DNA of 64,000 bases, from contig SHZT01000004.1 in assembly GCA_009692185.1 (NCBI GenBank), positions 124,001-188,000 on the forward strand, in the 5' to 3' direction. Shown piece by piece: positions 36,747-48,548 of the stretch. The DNA is from Gemmatimonadota bacterium (GTDB lineage Bacteria; Gemmatimonadota; Gemmatimonadetes; Gemmatimonadales; GWC2-71-9). The notes under the pieces are model-generated. The model ran no database searches. It saw only the letters and a list, made by a program, of their open reading frames with translations, and was not told the origin of the DNA. The translations under genes and the position numbers were made by a program. Every line of letters starts with the position of its first letter. Position 1 is the stretch's first letter.

Positions 36747-37715
36747 TCCGGCCGCGCGCGTCCCCGCGTCGCGATCACCCTCGGCGACCCGCGGGGGATC
36801 GGCCCGGAAATCGTGGCCGCGGTCCTCAGGGATCCCCCCGTGGCGGCGGACTACGTCGTCATCGGCCCGGCCGATCTCATCTGGGATCTTCCCGGAGAAC
36901 AGGTTGCCGTTGGAGGGACTGGAGACGAGAGACGCGAGACAAGTGGTACGCGTCCCTCGTCTCGCGTCTTCCCCATCACCATGGTCCCGCAGGTCGCCGG
37001 GAAACTCGCCGGACTGGCTGTGGAAGATGCTGTCCGCCGCGCTCTCTCCGGTGACGTGGATGCCATCGTCACTGCTCCCGCCGAAAAGAAAGCGCTGCAC
37101 CTGGCCGGGTATCAGTACCCGGGCCACACTGAGTGGCTCGCGGCGCTGGCAGGCAACGTGCCGGTCGCCATGATGCTCGCCTCCGATCGCCTCAGGGTCG
37201 TGCTGGTCACGACCCACCTCGCGCTCAAGGACGTTCCGGCCTCCCTGACCCAGGGCAAGATCGTGAGCGTGGGACGGGTGACGAGGGACGCGTTGCGGGC
37301 ATGGTGGGGCATCGAGAGCCCAAGGCTCGCCCTGTGTGCGCTCAACCCCCACGCCGGTGAGGGCGGCATGTTCGGCAAGGAAGACGAGACGATCCTCGCC
37401 CCGGCCGCGCGGCTCCTGGACGCTGCGGGACCGCTCCCGGCTGATACGGTGTTCGTCAGGGCGATCAAGGGAGAGTTCGATGCGGTGCTGGCGCCATATC
37501 ACGACGTGGGCATGACTGCCATCAAGGTGGCGTCATTCGGTCACGCGGTGAACATCACGCTTGGTCTTCCGTTCATCCGCACGTCGCCCGATCATGGAAC
37601 GGCGTTCGATATCGCAGGGAAGGGCATCGCGGACGCCAGCTCGATGCGGGAGGCGGTGAAGATGGCCGTGCAGTTGGCGGGGCGGAAGCAAGCGGATGAG
37701 CGGATGAGCGGATGA
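36747..37715 (+). CDS. pdxA: 4-hydroxythreonine-4-phosphate dehydrogenase-like protein PdxA (start unresolved)
   Basis: The family N-terminus VAITLGDPRGIGPEI is encoded just after the SurA stop, but the open frame (from about 36693) contains no ATG, GTG or TTG before it; the track start at GTG 36813 would cut the motif off. I placed the start right after the upstream stop. Conserved parts include TAPAEKKALHLAGYQYPGHTEWLA, ALNPHAGEGGMFGKED, FDAVLAPYHDVGMTAIK and TSPDHGTAFDIAGKG with the metal histidines. A GAGACGC palindrome (about residue 60) is inserted in frame, and the last residues QADERMSG plus the stop codon come from a GCGGATGA element. PdxA acts in vitamin B6 synthesis. Confidence 0.88.
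   Translation, partial: SGRARPRVAITLGDPRGIGPEIVAAVLRDPPVAADYVVIGPADLIWDLPGEQVAVGGTGDERRETSGTRPSSRVFPITMVPQVAGKLAGLAVEDAVRRALSGDVDAIVTAPAEKKALHLAGYQYPGHTEWLAALAGNVPVAMMLASDRLRVVLVTTHLALKDVPASLTQGKIVSVGRVTRDALRAWWGIESPRLALCALNPHAGEGGMFGKEDETILAPAARLLDAAGPLPADTVFVRAIKGEFDAVLAPYHDVGMTAIKVASFGHAVNITLGLPFIRTSPDHGTAFDIAGKGIADASSMREAVKMAVQLAGRKQADERMSG
36919..36972. repeat. GAGACGC palindromic element in frame inside pdxA
   Basis: The left arm GGAGACGAGAGACGCGAGAC is followed by a short loop (AAGTGGTACG) and an inverted arm of CGTCCCTCGTCTCGCGTCTT. It encodes GDERRETSGTRPSSRV between the substrate-binding strands of PdxA without breaking the frame. Confidence 0.85.
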
Positions 37716-37780
37716 GCGCATGAGCGGACGACGCCTGATGTCCCGTTCTTTATCTGCTCATCCGCCTATCCGCTCATCCG
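37692..37780. repeat. GCGGATGA palindrome spanning the pdxA stop codon
   Basis: Four to five GCGGATGA-like units form the left arm, a loop of about 25 nt follows, and an inverted arm of TGCTCATCCGCC/TATCCGC/TCATCCG closes it. The pdxA stop TGA is itself part of a repeat unit, and the hairpin ends 15 nt before the rhodanese gene start, where it could work as a terminator or attenuator. Confidence 0.88.
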
Positions 37781-38141
37781 TCCACGGAGCCCTCCATGCA
37801 GACTGATGCTCGAGAGATTTCAATGGATGATCTGCGGGACGCGCTATCCCGAGGCGAGCCGGTCACCGTGCTCGACATTCGTCACGCCCCGGACAGTGCC
37901 GAGTGGTCCATTCCCGGCAGTCTCCACTTGGACGTGTACGACGCCGTCGGGATGAACGATGCCGGGGCGCTCGGTGCTTTCACCCCGCCGTCCAGCGCGC
38001 CGGTTGTCACCGTGTGCTACCGCGGCAACACCAGCCTCCTCGCCATGGCCCAGCTTCGCCAGCGCGGCATCGAGGCCGTGTCGCTCCACGGCGGGATGCG
38101 GGCGTGGACGCTGGCGTGGAACGTGGCGGACGTGGAAGGGG

Positions 38142-38170
38142 TGGATGGGCGGATAGGCGGATGGGCGGAT
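38142..38170. repeat. GCGGATGG/GCGGATAG tandem repeat in the rhodanese-MBL linker
   Basis: About three and a half 8-bp units (GATGGGCG, GATAGGCG, GATGGGCG, GATG) encode GRIGGWADV between the rhodanese and MBL domains. The reading frame is kept here. Confidence 0.88.
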
Positions 38171-38527
38171 GTTTTGCAAGTTCGGCGCACAGGAAAGGGC
38201 TGCCTGTCCTACCTCGTGGGATCCGCCGGTAAGGCTGCCGTGATTGATCCGTCCATCGATGCGCAGGTCTACATGGACCTGGCGGCAGAGCGGAAATGGA
38301 CGATCGTGGCGGTCCTCGACACCCACGTCCATGCCGATCACCTTTCGCGAGCGCGCACGCTGGTGGAAATGTCCGGTGCGAAGGTCTACCTGCCGGCGCA
38401 GAACCGCGTGAAGTACCCGTTCACGGCATTGAACGACGGCGATGTGGTGACAGTGGGCGACGCGACCCTCACGACGTTGGCAACTCCCGGCCACACATTC
38501 GAAAGCGCCTGCTACCTGCTGGAATCA

Positions 38528-38543
38528 CCATCCGCCCATCCGC
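38528..38543. repeat. Two CCATCCGC units at the frameshift in the MBL domain
   Basis: Two perfect 8-bp copies, followed by CGTC. Arithmetic shows that one copy fewer (or two more) would join the two halves of the MBL domain in one frame. Confidence 0.9.
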
Positions 38544-38911
38544 CGTCTTTTCCGGCGACACGCTCTTCCTCGCGAGCGTTGGCCGTCCTGGCCTCGCCGC
38601 CAAGGCCGACGAGGAAACCAAGAAGCGTGCGGGGCTGCTCTACGCCTCGCTCCAGCGGCTCAAGGCCCTGCCCGCGACGACCCTCGTCCTGCCCTGCCAC
38701 ACGAGTGAGCCGGTGGCCTTCGATGGGAAGGCGCTGTCATGTACGATAGAAGAAGCGTGTCGCAACGCGAAGATGCTGAGCCTGTCCGAAGCGGATTTTG
38801 TTGAGGCCCTGCTGGCCCGAATCCCCGCACCACCGGCCAACCACCTGCGCATTGTCCAGCTGAACGAAAGGGGAGAACTGCCTGCGGACCCGAGGGACCT
38901 GGAGGCCGGGG

Positions 38912-40249
<1,338 letters not shown>

Positions 40250-40251
40250 TG

Positions 40252-41565
40252 ATGCGTAAAGTAAGAAAAAGCGACCGTGCCGCCACATTGCGGCTCCGAC
40301 GGCTCAGCGTGCCGCCCCTGGCGGCCCTGTCCGGGGAGCTGTCGCGCGACGTGTCCGGTGCCGACGCCAAGACGCGCGCCGCCGTCGAACGCATCGTGAA
40401 CGCGGTGCGGAAAGACGGCGACAAGGCGCTCGTCCGGTTCCAGAAATCCTTCGACAAGTCCACGCTCAAGCCGGCCCAGTGGGAAGTGCCGCACAGCGTC
40501 TGGGAACACGCCTTGAAGCGCGTGCCCAAGGCGGTGCATGTCGCGCTGGATGGCGCCTCCGCGCGCATCCGGGATTTCGCCGAAAAGCAGGTAGCCCAGG
40601 GATTCGAGCACGTTGCCCTGGATGGGAGCCGCCTGGCCCAGCGGGTCATTCCGCTGGAGCGGGTGGGGGTCTACGTACCTGGTGGCCGGGCTGTGTATCC
40701 CTCGACTGTATTAATGACAGTCATTCCGGCGAAGGTTGCCGGCGCGAAGGAGGTCATCGTCGTCACGCCGCCTTCAGGCGCAAGCGACGTGGTGCTGGCC
40801 GCCTGCACCTACGCCAAGGCCGACCGGCTGTTCCTGGTGGGCGGCGCGCATTCGATTGCCGCGCTGGCGTACGGCACTAAGACGATTCCGCGGGTGGACA
40901 AGATCGTGGGCCCGGGGAATAAGTGGGTCGCCGAGGCGAAGCGGGTGGTGGCCGGCACGGTCGGGATCGACATGATTGCGGGTCCCACCGAGGTGCTCGT
41001 GATCGCGGACGACAGTGCCGATCCGCGCCACGTTGCCGCCGACCTCATTGCGCAGGCCGAGCACGATGAAGACGCGAGTGCCTGGTTGGTAACGACCCAC
41101 GCCAGGCTGATCGACGCCGTGGACGTGGAATTGGAGAGGCAGCTCAAGACCGCGCCGCGCGCGGCGATTGCCCGCGCCTCGCTTGAGAAGAACGGCATCG
41201 CGGTTCTGGTGCCCGATGTGAAGACGGCGATCGAAGTCGCGAATCTCCGGGCGCCCGAGCACCTGCAGCTGCTGGTACGGGAGGCCGGGTCGTGGGTAGA
41301 GCAGGTGCGGCACGCGGGCGCCGTGTTCGTCGGGCCGCTGACGCCCGAGCCCGTGGGCGATTACATCGCCGGTCCCAGTCATGTGCTTCCCACCGGCGGT
41401 ACCGCGCGTTTCGCCTCGCCGCTCGGCGTCTACGATTTCGTCAAGCGGATGAGCGTCATCGAATACACGCGGGAACGTCTGGAGCTGGACGCGAAGGACA
41501 TCATTGCGCTCGCCGAGGCCGAGGGATTGCCGGGGCATGCGGAGGCCGTGAAAGTCCGCTTCTGA
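40252..41565 (+). CDS. hisD: Histidinol dehydrogenase HisD
   Basis: A 437-aa protein of normal length that oxidises L-histidinol to histidine in two NAD-dependent steps. The family motifs are VGVYVPGGRAVYPSTVLMTVIPAKVAG, VDKIVGPGNKWVAEAKR, AEHDEDASAWLVT (catalytic Glu-His) and APEHLQLL (zinc His). The first 12 codons (MRKVRKSDRAAT) are not conserved-looking and overlap the CNNM promoter, so TTG 40288 is an alternative start. No other his genes are in the window. Confidence 0.95.
   Translation: MRKVRKSDRAATLRLRRLSVPPLAALSGELSRDVSGADAKTRAAVERIVNAVRKDGDKALVRFQKSFDKSTLKPAQWEVPHSVWEHALKRVPKAVHVALDGASARIRDFAEKQVAQGFEHVALDGSRLAQRVIPLERVGVYVPGGRAVYPSTVLMTVIPAKVAGAKEVIVVTPPSGASDVVLAACTYAKADRLFLVGGAHSIAALAYGTKTIPRVDKIVGPGNKWVAEAKRVVAGTVGIDMIAGPTEVLVIADDSADPRHVAADLIAQAEHDEDASAWLVTTHARLIDAVDVELERQLKTAPRAAIARASLEKNGIAVLVPDVKTAIEVANLRAPEHLQLLVREAGSWVEQVRHAGAVFVGPLTPEPVGDYIAGPSHVLPTGGTARFASPLGVYDFVKRMSVIEYTRERLELDAKDIIALAEAEGLPGHAEAVKVRF
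40258..40263 (-). promoter_or_regulatory. -10-like hexamer TACTTT, leaderless start of the CNNM gene
   Basis: On the minus strand TACTTT ends 8 nt before the GTG at 40249. It lies within the first codons of the annotated hisD, so the true hisD start may be further downstream (an in-frame TTG is at 40288). Confidence 0.45.
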
Positions 41566-41571
41566 TCTCAC

Positions 41572-41600
41572 TTGTATTTTCTAAAGTGCCCGGGTATGTT
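41572..41600 (+). promoter_or_regulatory. Promoter of typA
   Basis: -35 TTGTAT (41572-41577), 17-nt spacer, -10 TATGTT (41595-41600). The transcript would start near 41607, leaving a leader of about 53 nt before the GTG of typA. In contrast to many neighbours, this mRNA has a leader. Confidence 0.6.
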
Positions 41601-41659
41601 GGCCAAACGAGGGCAGTTGTCTATCGCTAACTAGTTGATTTTAAAGGCGTTACAAAACA

Positions 41660-43572
<1,913 letters not shown>

Positions 43573-43573
<1 letters not shown>

Positions 43574-43827
43574 TGTCCAACATTCTTACAGCGGGGGGGT
43601 GGGCCATGCTGCCGTGGGAAACGTCGGGTTCGCCGCTGGGCGCCGCGCGACGCGGGGCTGAGGACGGTGACGACGAGGAAGCCGCTACGGAGGAGGAGTT
43701 CGAGGAAGAGGATGAGTACGATGACGATGAAGACGAGGAGGATAAAGACGAAGACGATGACGAGTCAGAAGATGAGGACGAAGAAGAAGATTACGACGCC
43801 CCGGAAGAAGAGACCGACGACGAGTGA
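43573..43827 (+). CDS. Small highly acidic protein, 84 aa
   Basis: The ATG overlaps the typA stop (TGATG), so it is probably co-translated with it. The first 30 residues are mixed ([21 protein letters not shown]); the last 55 are almost only Asp and Glu. No domain is recognised. Such a polyacidic tail could mimic nucleic acid, bind basic ribosomal proteins or Mg2+. The coding purine run GAGGAAGAG-type is itself a low-complexity DNA tract, so a repeat origin is possible too. Being tied to typA suggests a ribosome-related role, which is inference. Confidence 0.65.
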
Positions 43828-43833
43828 AGAGTG

Positions 43834-43894
<61 letters not shown>

Positions 43895-43907
<13 letters not shown>

Positions 43908-44245
43908 TAAGGTAAAGCGAAACCCCGCGAGCACATACGCTCACGGGGTTTTCTCGCGCATGCCGCTATTGTGCCTCTTTTGTGCCCCGGACCGGCGACG
44001 AAAGAGGCTCCGGCCTCGGTCGCCGTACCTATCCGGTGCCGTTCTGCACCACCGGATACGACATCCTTGATACGCAAACCCTCTTGTGTGACGGAGATAA
44101 TTGGGTGGCCGAGCTCACCGGCAATCCGCTTCTTGATCTCGAACAGCTGGCGCCCGCGGAGTATGCTCCAATCATTGGGTACTGCCCCCAGCCAAACGAC
44201 ACCTGAATCCCTCATTTCCGGATACGGCTTGAGGTCGGCGATCAC
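43895..44245 (-). pseudogene. Truncated type I restriction specificity subunit (HsdS) fragment
   Basis: The first 60 or so residues (MIADLKPYPEMRDSGVVWLG, then NDWSILRGRQLFEIKK and PIISVTQEGLRIKDVV) match the start of an HsdS target-recognition domain. After about residue 65 the frame continues into unrelated sequence and runs over the tRNA terminator and the tRNA 3' end, so the gene is cut off near 44050. A normal HsdS has about 400 residues. The ATG overlaps the hsdM stop (ATGA), the normal operon arrangement. Confidence 0.75.
43920..43953 (+). terminator. Intrinsic terminator after tRNA-Ile
   Basis: A 13-bp stem with one mismatch (AAACCCCGCGAGC against GCTCACGGGGTTT), a 6-nt loop and a terminal TTTT. 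It lies 12 nt after the tRNA. Confidence 0.8.
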
Positions 44246-45387
44246 GACTGGCTCCCGTCGCCCATCTGGCGCTCATACGACTGGCGCACGAGCCCCATGA
44301 CGTACGGCAGCTCGTCGAGCGACCTGTTCGACGCCATGTTGGCAAGGAAAAGCATCTGGCCGTCGCTGGAGCGCGTTACGAGCGACAGCTCCTCGCCCTT
44401 GTGCATCACCTTGAAGCGGGGGTCGCGCATCCCGTCTTTCCCGCCCATCGCCTCCATGTCCTTCTTCCAGCTCTTGCCGTAGGGCGGGTTGGCGAGCATG
44501 AAGTCGAACTCTTGCGCCGGGAAGGCATCGTGCGAGAGGGTGGACCATTCCGCGCCGCCGACGATGTGGTCCGCGCTCTCGCTCTCCCCTTTGAGCAGCA
44601 TGTCCGCCTTGCAGACGGCGTATGTCTCCGGATTGATCTCCTGCCCATAGAGCACACTCTTCACGTCCTGCTTCCGCTTCGCCCCGATGGCCGTGAGCGT
44701 TTCTTCCCCGACGGTGAGCATGCCGCCCGTGCCGCAGGCGCAATCGTAGAGCAGGTAAGTGCCGGATTTGAGCTGGCTCTCGATCGGCAGGAATACGAGG
44801 TTCGCCATGAGCCGCACAGCGTCGCGCGGCGTCCAGTGTTCCCCGGCCTCCTCGTTGTTCTCCTCGTTGAATCTCCGAACCAGTTCTTCGAAAACCGTAC
44901 CCATCGAGTGGTTGTCCACCCGGGCAGGGGACAGGTCGATCTCGGGGTCGAGGAACTTGTTGATCAGCGTTCCGAGGGCGTCGGCCTTGGACAGGGTGGA
45001 AAGCTGATTCCGGAGTTTGAAGTTCTCGATGATGTCCTGGACGTTGGGCGAGAACCCGTTCAGGTAGTCCTCGAAGTCCGCCAGCAACTGTTGCTGGCTG
45101 CCGCGGGACTGGAGATCGCGCAATGTGAACTTCGATGTGTTGTAGAAGGATTGGCCCGCCGCATCCCGGAGTGCGGCCGCCTGCTCGGTGATGCCGCTCT
45201 TGTCGAGGAGTTTCTTGGTTTCGAGGACCTTGCTCTTGGTCGGCTCGAGCACCGCGTCCATGCGCCGGATGACGCACATCGGCAGGATGACGTCGGGGTA
45301 CTTGCCGCGCTTGAACAGGTCGCGGAGGACATCATCGGCGATGCCCCAAATGAAGGAGACGATCTTGTTGTGGGTGCTCTGGTCCAC
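44242..45387 (-). CDS. hsdM: Type I restriction-modification methylase HsdM, internally deleted
   Basis: A 381-aa remnant of an N6-adenine methylase (normally about 480-800). The N-terminal HsdM domain (NKIVSFIWGIADDVLRD...) and the SAM-binding motif I (YDCACGTGGMLT) and catalytic motif IV (NPPYG) are intact. After DGQMLFLANMAS the expected core (the GGRAA/ALPTDMFYNTGI region) is missing, and the chain jumps to a short C-terminal tail (LPYVMGLVRQSYERQ). It is unlikely to be active. No hsdR gene is present in the window. GTG start. Confidence 0.82.
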   Translation of the reverse strand: MDQSTHNKIVSFIWGIADDVLRDLFKRGKYPDVILPMCVIRRMDAVLEPTKSKVLETKKLLDKSGITEQAAALRDAAGQSFYNTSKFTLRDLQSRGSQQQLLADFEDYLNGFSPNVQDIIENFKLRNQLSTLSKADALGTLINKFLDPEIDLSPARVDNHSMGTVFEELVRRFNEENNEEAGEHWTPRDAVRLMANLVFLPIESQLKSGTYLLYDCACGTGGMLTVGEETLTAIGAKRKQDVKSVLYGQEINPETYAVCKADMLLKGESESADHIVGGAEWSTLSHDAFPAQEFDFMLANPPYGKSWKKDMEAMGGKDGMRDPRFKVMHKGEELSLVTRSSDGQMLFLANMASNRSLDELPYVMGLVRQSYERQMGDGSQS

Positions 45388-45403
45388 TATCTGTTGCGCT
45401 CCT

Positions 45404-46120
45404 CTATCGGTCCAGGTGGCGGGCTTTCTTTTTCTTGGCGTGTTTGATCTGCAGTTTCACGTCCATGCTGAACCCCACACCGACGATGTGGTAGGTGCGG
45501 TTGTAGAACTTCGCATAGTCCGGCCGGTAGATGTAATGCAGGTCAACCTTGCCGTGCTTCATGAAGTCCCATTGCAGGCCGACGGAGTTGCGCCAGTTGT
45601 CGACGGGGAAGACGCCGGTGAAGGCAAAGTACGGCTCCACCGAACCGTACACCGTTACATGCTTGGTGGCTGGTATCTTCGCCCGCACGCGCGTGCGCAG
45701 GACTCCCCGTGACCCCTGCTCTGCGTCGTCGTCCTCAAACTCGCGCTGGTACTGAAACATGGGACGAAACGAGATCGTGAGGCGGCCTCTCTTCGTTTCC
45801 AGCTCGGCGCCGACACCAAATCGATGAGAGACTTCCTCGGCGACCCTCGCGAGCCGGTAGTTGGCGAAGACAGCCAGGTGCTTCCGAAGGGGGTGGCCCA
45901 GCTCGCCGCTGACGTACGAGCCGTGATAGACCGACGAATTGCCGATCATGCGGCCTTCGTAGCCGACCGACGCGTCCCACTTACTTGGGAGGTTCAGGTT
46001 CACCTGCGCCGCGAACCGGCTCTGCACGTCCACCGGGTCCTCCCGGCTGGTCTGCGCGCGGAGTCCGGCACCGTTTGCGAGTGCAAGGACGAGCGCCGCC
46101 CGGCAGGTTTGCTTGTGCAT
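45404..46120 (-). CDS. DUF2490-type outer-membrane protein
   Basis: A 238-aa protein from MHKQTCRAALVLALANGAG; the track's 37 extra N-terminal residues lie upstream of the promoter. A signal peptide ends at LRAQ. The rest is a beta-barrel-like DUF2490 sequence with alternating strands (AVFANYRLARVAEEVSHRFGVGAEL; RLTISFRPMFQYQREF) and a basic tail KHAKKKKARHLDR. The function is unknown. It ends 16 nt before the hsdM start, on the same strand. Confidence 0.8.
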   Translation of the reverse strand: MHKQTCRAALVLALANGAGLRAQTSREDPVDVQSRFAAQVNLNLPSKWDASVGYEGRMIGNSSVYHGSYVSGELGHPLRKHLAVFANYRLARVAEEVSHRFGVGAELETKRGRLTISFRPMFQYQREFEDDDAEQGSRGVLRTRVRAKIPATKHVTVYGSVEPYFAFTGVFPVDNWRNSVGLQWDFMKHGKVDLHYIYRPDYAKFYNRTYHIVGVGFSMDVKLQIKHAKKKKARHLDR

Positions 46121-46134
46121 GGAAATCACCGTAC

Positions 46135-46162
46135 TGTATATGGTGTCCGAGCCGCCCGGCAA
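46135..46162 (-). promoter_or_regulatory. Promoter of the DUF2490 gene
   Basis: On the minus strand -35 TTGCCG (46157-46162), 16-nt spacer and -10 TATACA (46135-46140), 14 nt before the ATG at 46120, leaving a leader of a few nucleotides only. Confidence 0.5.
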
Positions 46163-46233
46163 ATGAAGATCCTGCCGAGGCCAAGCGCGAGGCAGGAACG
46201 ACCCACACGTCGTGCAGCAGAGGTCCCCCACGG

Positions 46234-47187
46234 ATGGTCAGCCCAACTGGCACGAATCAGGTGAGTTCGCGGTTGTCGCCTCGCTGGTCGCCGGGCGCTG
46301 CCGTGGTTGTGCTGGCGGTCCTGCTTGCGTTTGCCGGCGTCTCCTGCGAACCGACGCCTGTCGTCAGGGGCTCCTCGTTCCGCGTTGTGGTGATCTCGCT
46401 CGACGGATTGCGGCCAGACGCCATAACTGCGGCGAATGCACCCACGCTCATGCGCCTGATCCAGGAGGGTGCCGCGACCCTCACGGCGCAGACGGTACTG
46501 CCCAGCCTGACGTTGCCGGCCCATACGTCCATGGTCACCGGGCTCGTCCCGGAGCGGCATGGCATTACCTGGAACGACGACACGTCCCCGCCAGAGCCGG
46601 TTGACCTGATCACGATCTTCGATTACGCGACGCGGGCGGGGTACACGAGCGCGATGTTCGTCGGGAAGTCGAAGCTCATCCCTCTCGTGCATCCGGGGGC
46701 ACCGACGAAGGTGAGCATTCCCCCGGTTGGCCAGGTCTGGGGGTCCGAAATCGTCAGCGCTCAGGTCCGGGAGTACCTGTCGGCCGCGACGGCCCGGCCC
46801 AACCTGCTGTTCATTCATTTTCCCGACATCGACGCCGCGGGTCACGCGTACGGGTGGATGTCGACCCAGTATCTCGCTGCCGTGCAGCACGCCGATTCGG
46901 GCGTTGCCCGCGTCTGGCAGGCCGCCAAGCAAACCTTCGGCTCGGACCTCACGCTGATCGTGACCGCGGATCACGGAGGGGTCGGCGGTGGTCATGCCGA
47001 GGGCTCGCGCCTGTCCACGACGATTCCGTGGATTGCTTGGGGGAACGGAGTCACGCCGAAAATCCTGTCTAGTGATACCCGTGGCGTTGACACCGGGCCG
47101 ACCGCGCTGTGGCTCCTCGGGCTCTCCCCGCCGACGGATTGGGACGGCGTGCCCGTCACCAGCGCGTTTCCGGCGCTGGCGCCGTAG
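46234..47187 (+). CDS. Alkaline phosphatase/nucleotide pyrophosphatase-like lipoprotein
   Basis: A 317-aa protein from MVSPTGTNQVSS, with a hydrophobic segment and lipoprotein cysteine (FAGVSCEP) at about 39. The phosphodiesterase-type alkaline phosphatase core is visible: VVVISLDGLRPDAI (metal Asp), TVLPSLTLPAHTSMVTGLVPERHGI (nucleophile Thr and the conserved GxxPxxHGI), HFPDIDAAGHAYG (Asp/His) and TADHGGVGGGH (Asp-His). It probably hydrolyses phosphodiesters or phosphomonoesters outside the inner membrane. Its last 32 nt overlap the convergent CotH gene. Confidence 0.88.
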   Translation: MVSPTGTNQVSSRLSPRWSPGAAVVVLAVLLAFAGVSCEPTPVVRGSSFRVVVISLDGLRPDAITAANAPTLMRLIQEGAATLTAQTVLPSLTLPAHTSMVTGLVPERHGITWNDDTSPPEPVDLITIFDYATRAGYTSAMFVGKSKLIPLVHPGAPTKVSIPPVGQVWGSEIVSAQVREYLSAATARPNLLFIHFPDIDAAGHAYGWMSTQYLAAVQHADSGVARVWQAAKQTFGSDLTLIVTADHGGVGGGHAEGSRLSTTIPWIAWGNGVTPKILSSDTRGVDTGPTALWLLGLSPPTDWDGVPVTSAFPALAP

Positions 47188-48535
47188 GTCCGCGCAGAAA
47201 GTCCTCGAGTTCCAGCCGGCGGTTGGCGACAAACCCCTTGAGCGTCGGCAACGCGTTGATGAAGGCCCCGCTGCTCGTATGGGTGTGTCCGGGCTGCTCT
47301 CCGTTCAGACCGATGACGTGCGGCGCGACCATTCCGTGGTACTTCTCGAAAAGTCCGTCCAGCCTCCCCTGCGTGAAGACGCCTTGGTAGAAGGCCTGCA
47401 GCTGGGCCCGGTAGCGCGCCCAGTAAACCGGGTCGTCCGCGAGGTAGCGAATCAGCGGCCCGTCCGTGTCGTCCACTTCCGTCAGCGCGAGGTCGACGCC
47501 GGCGTCAGGGTCGAGGTAGAAGGAGTTGTTCTGGTCCCAGGGAATCCACCGCAGCTGTCCGGACGAGTGGTGGTAGAGGTAGTAGTTGTGAGGGACGATG
47601 CCGTATGCGTCCCAGCTGACGATGGTGTTGTTGACGGCCAGGTACTTGAGGAAGAGGTCGACGTCGAACACCGTTTCGAGATTGGCGCGCCACTGCGCAG
47701 GATTGCCGGACCGCAGGTCGGTGTCATTGAGCGCCCTGATCAGTGCCCGGATGTCTGAGAAGTCCGTGGTCGTCCGATTGTTCTGCTGCGGGAAGTCCGA
47801 TTCGCGCGTCCATCCCAGGAGTGTCGCGAACGGCTTGTAGAGGGTTCCGCGCTCCTCGCCGAACTGGTCCAGCAGCATTTGGTCCTCGACCGCTTCGACC
47901 ATCGTGTAGACGCCGTTGTACACGAGCCCCTGCCCGAGATCGATGTACACCCGGTAGTACGCCGTCCGCGGGGACGGCACTCCCGCCAAGCGGAACACCT
48001 CGTTCGCCACCTTTTCCCGCAGCAGCGACGGGTCAAAGGCGTTGGGGGCCATGGTCGTCTCCCGAAAGCCGTAGAAGCGCTGGTTCCAGGTTTCTGGGTA
48101 CGTGTCCTCGAATTCGTCGAACTTGAGCCGGAACGGGAGCTTGTAGTTCCCCGCGTTCCACGAGTAATTGAGGGACGCGGCGCCCTTCAGGCGAAAGCCG
48201 ACATGCTTCCACGTCTTCCCGTTGAAGCGAAGCTCGGCGTCGACAAAATCGGGGTCCTCCGACGGATAGGGGCCGCAGCACGGATGATCGCCGGCGCCAA
48301 AGTCGAAACCCCAGAGGTGGGTCATATTCGCGCGGATGCCCGCCCATTTGGAGGCGTTGAGGATGATGTCCATCCGGTTGACGGAGTCCTGGGGGAAGAC
48401 GACGGCGTAGTTCGCGGGCGACTGGCCATGGGTGGCCTTGGTCCAGTCGGAGTTGTAGTTGGCAGGGTCGAACGGCGCCCTGCACGAGGCGAGGAGGATT
48501 GCCCCGAGAGGGAGGCACTTCAAGACGCTTCGCAT
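47156..48535 (-). CDS. CotH-kinase-like lipoprotein
   Basis: A 459-aa lipoprotein from MRSVLKCLPLGAILLASC (lipobox LASC); the longer track frame reads back through a decayed gene in the same frame and was rejected. It has the CotH fold: GFRLKGAASLNYSWNAGN, KLPFRLKFDEF, TMAPNAFDPSLLREKVANEVFRLAGVPSPR, GVYTMVEAVEDQMLLDQFG and the metal-binding RWIPWDQNNSFYLDPDAG. CotH proteins are atypical protein kinases; here an exported one presumably phosphorylates or decorates envelope proteins. Substrates are unknown. It overlaps the phosphatase lipoprotein gene tail to tail. Confidence 0.87.
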   Translation of the reverse strand: MRSVLKCLPLGAILLASCRAPFDPANYNSDWTKATHGQSPANYAVVFPQDSVNRMDIILNASKWAGIRANMTHLWGFDFGAGDHPCCGPYPSEDPDFVDAELRFNGKTWKHVGFRLKGAASLNYSWNAGNYKLPFRLKFDEFEDTYPETWNQRFYGFRETTMAPNAFDPSLLREKVANEVFRLAGVPSPRTAYYRVYIDLGQGLVYNGVYTMVEAVEDQMLLDQFGEERGTLYKPFATLLGWTRESDFPQQNNRTTTDFSDIRALIRALNDTDLRSGNPAQWRANLETVFDVDLFLKYLAVNNTIVSWDAYGIVPHNYYLYHHSSGQLRWIPWDQNNSFYLDPDAGVDLALTEVDDTDGPLIRYLADDPVYWARYRAQLQAFYQGVFTQGRLDGLFEKYHGMVAPHVIGLNGEQPGHTHTSSGAFINALPTLKGFVANRRLELEDFLRGPTAPAPETRW

Positions 48536-48548
48536 GGTCGAGTCGAGT

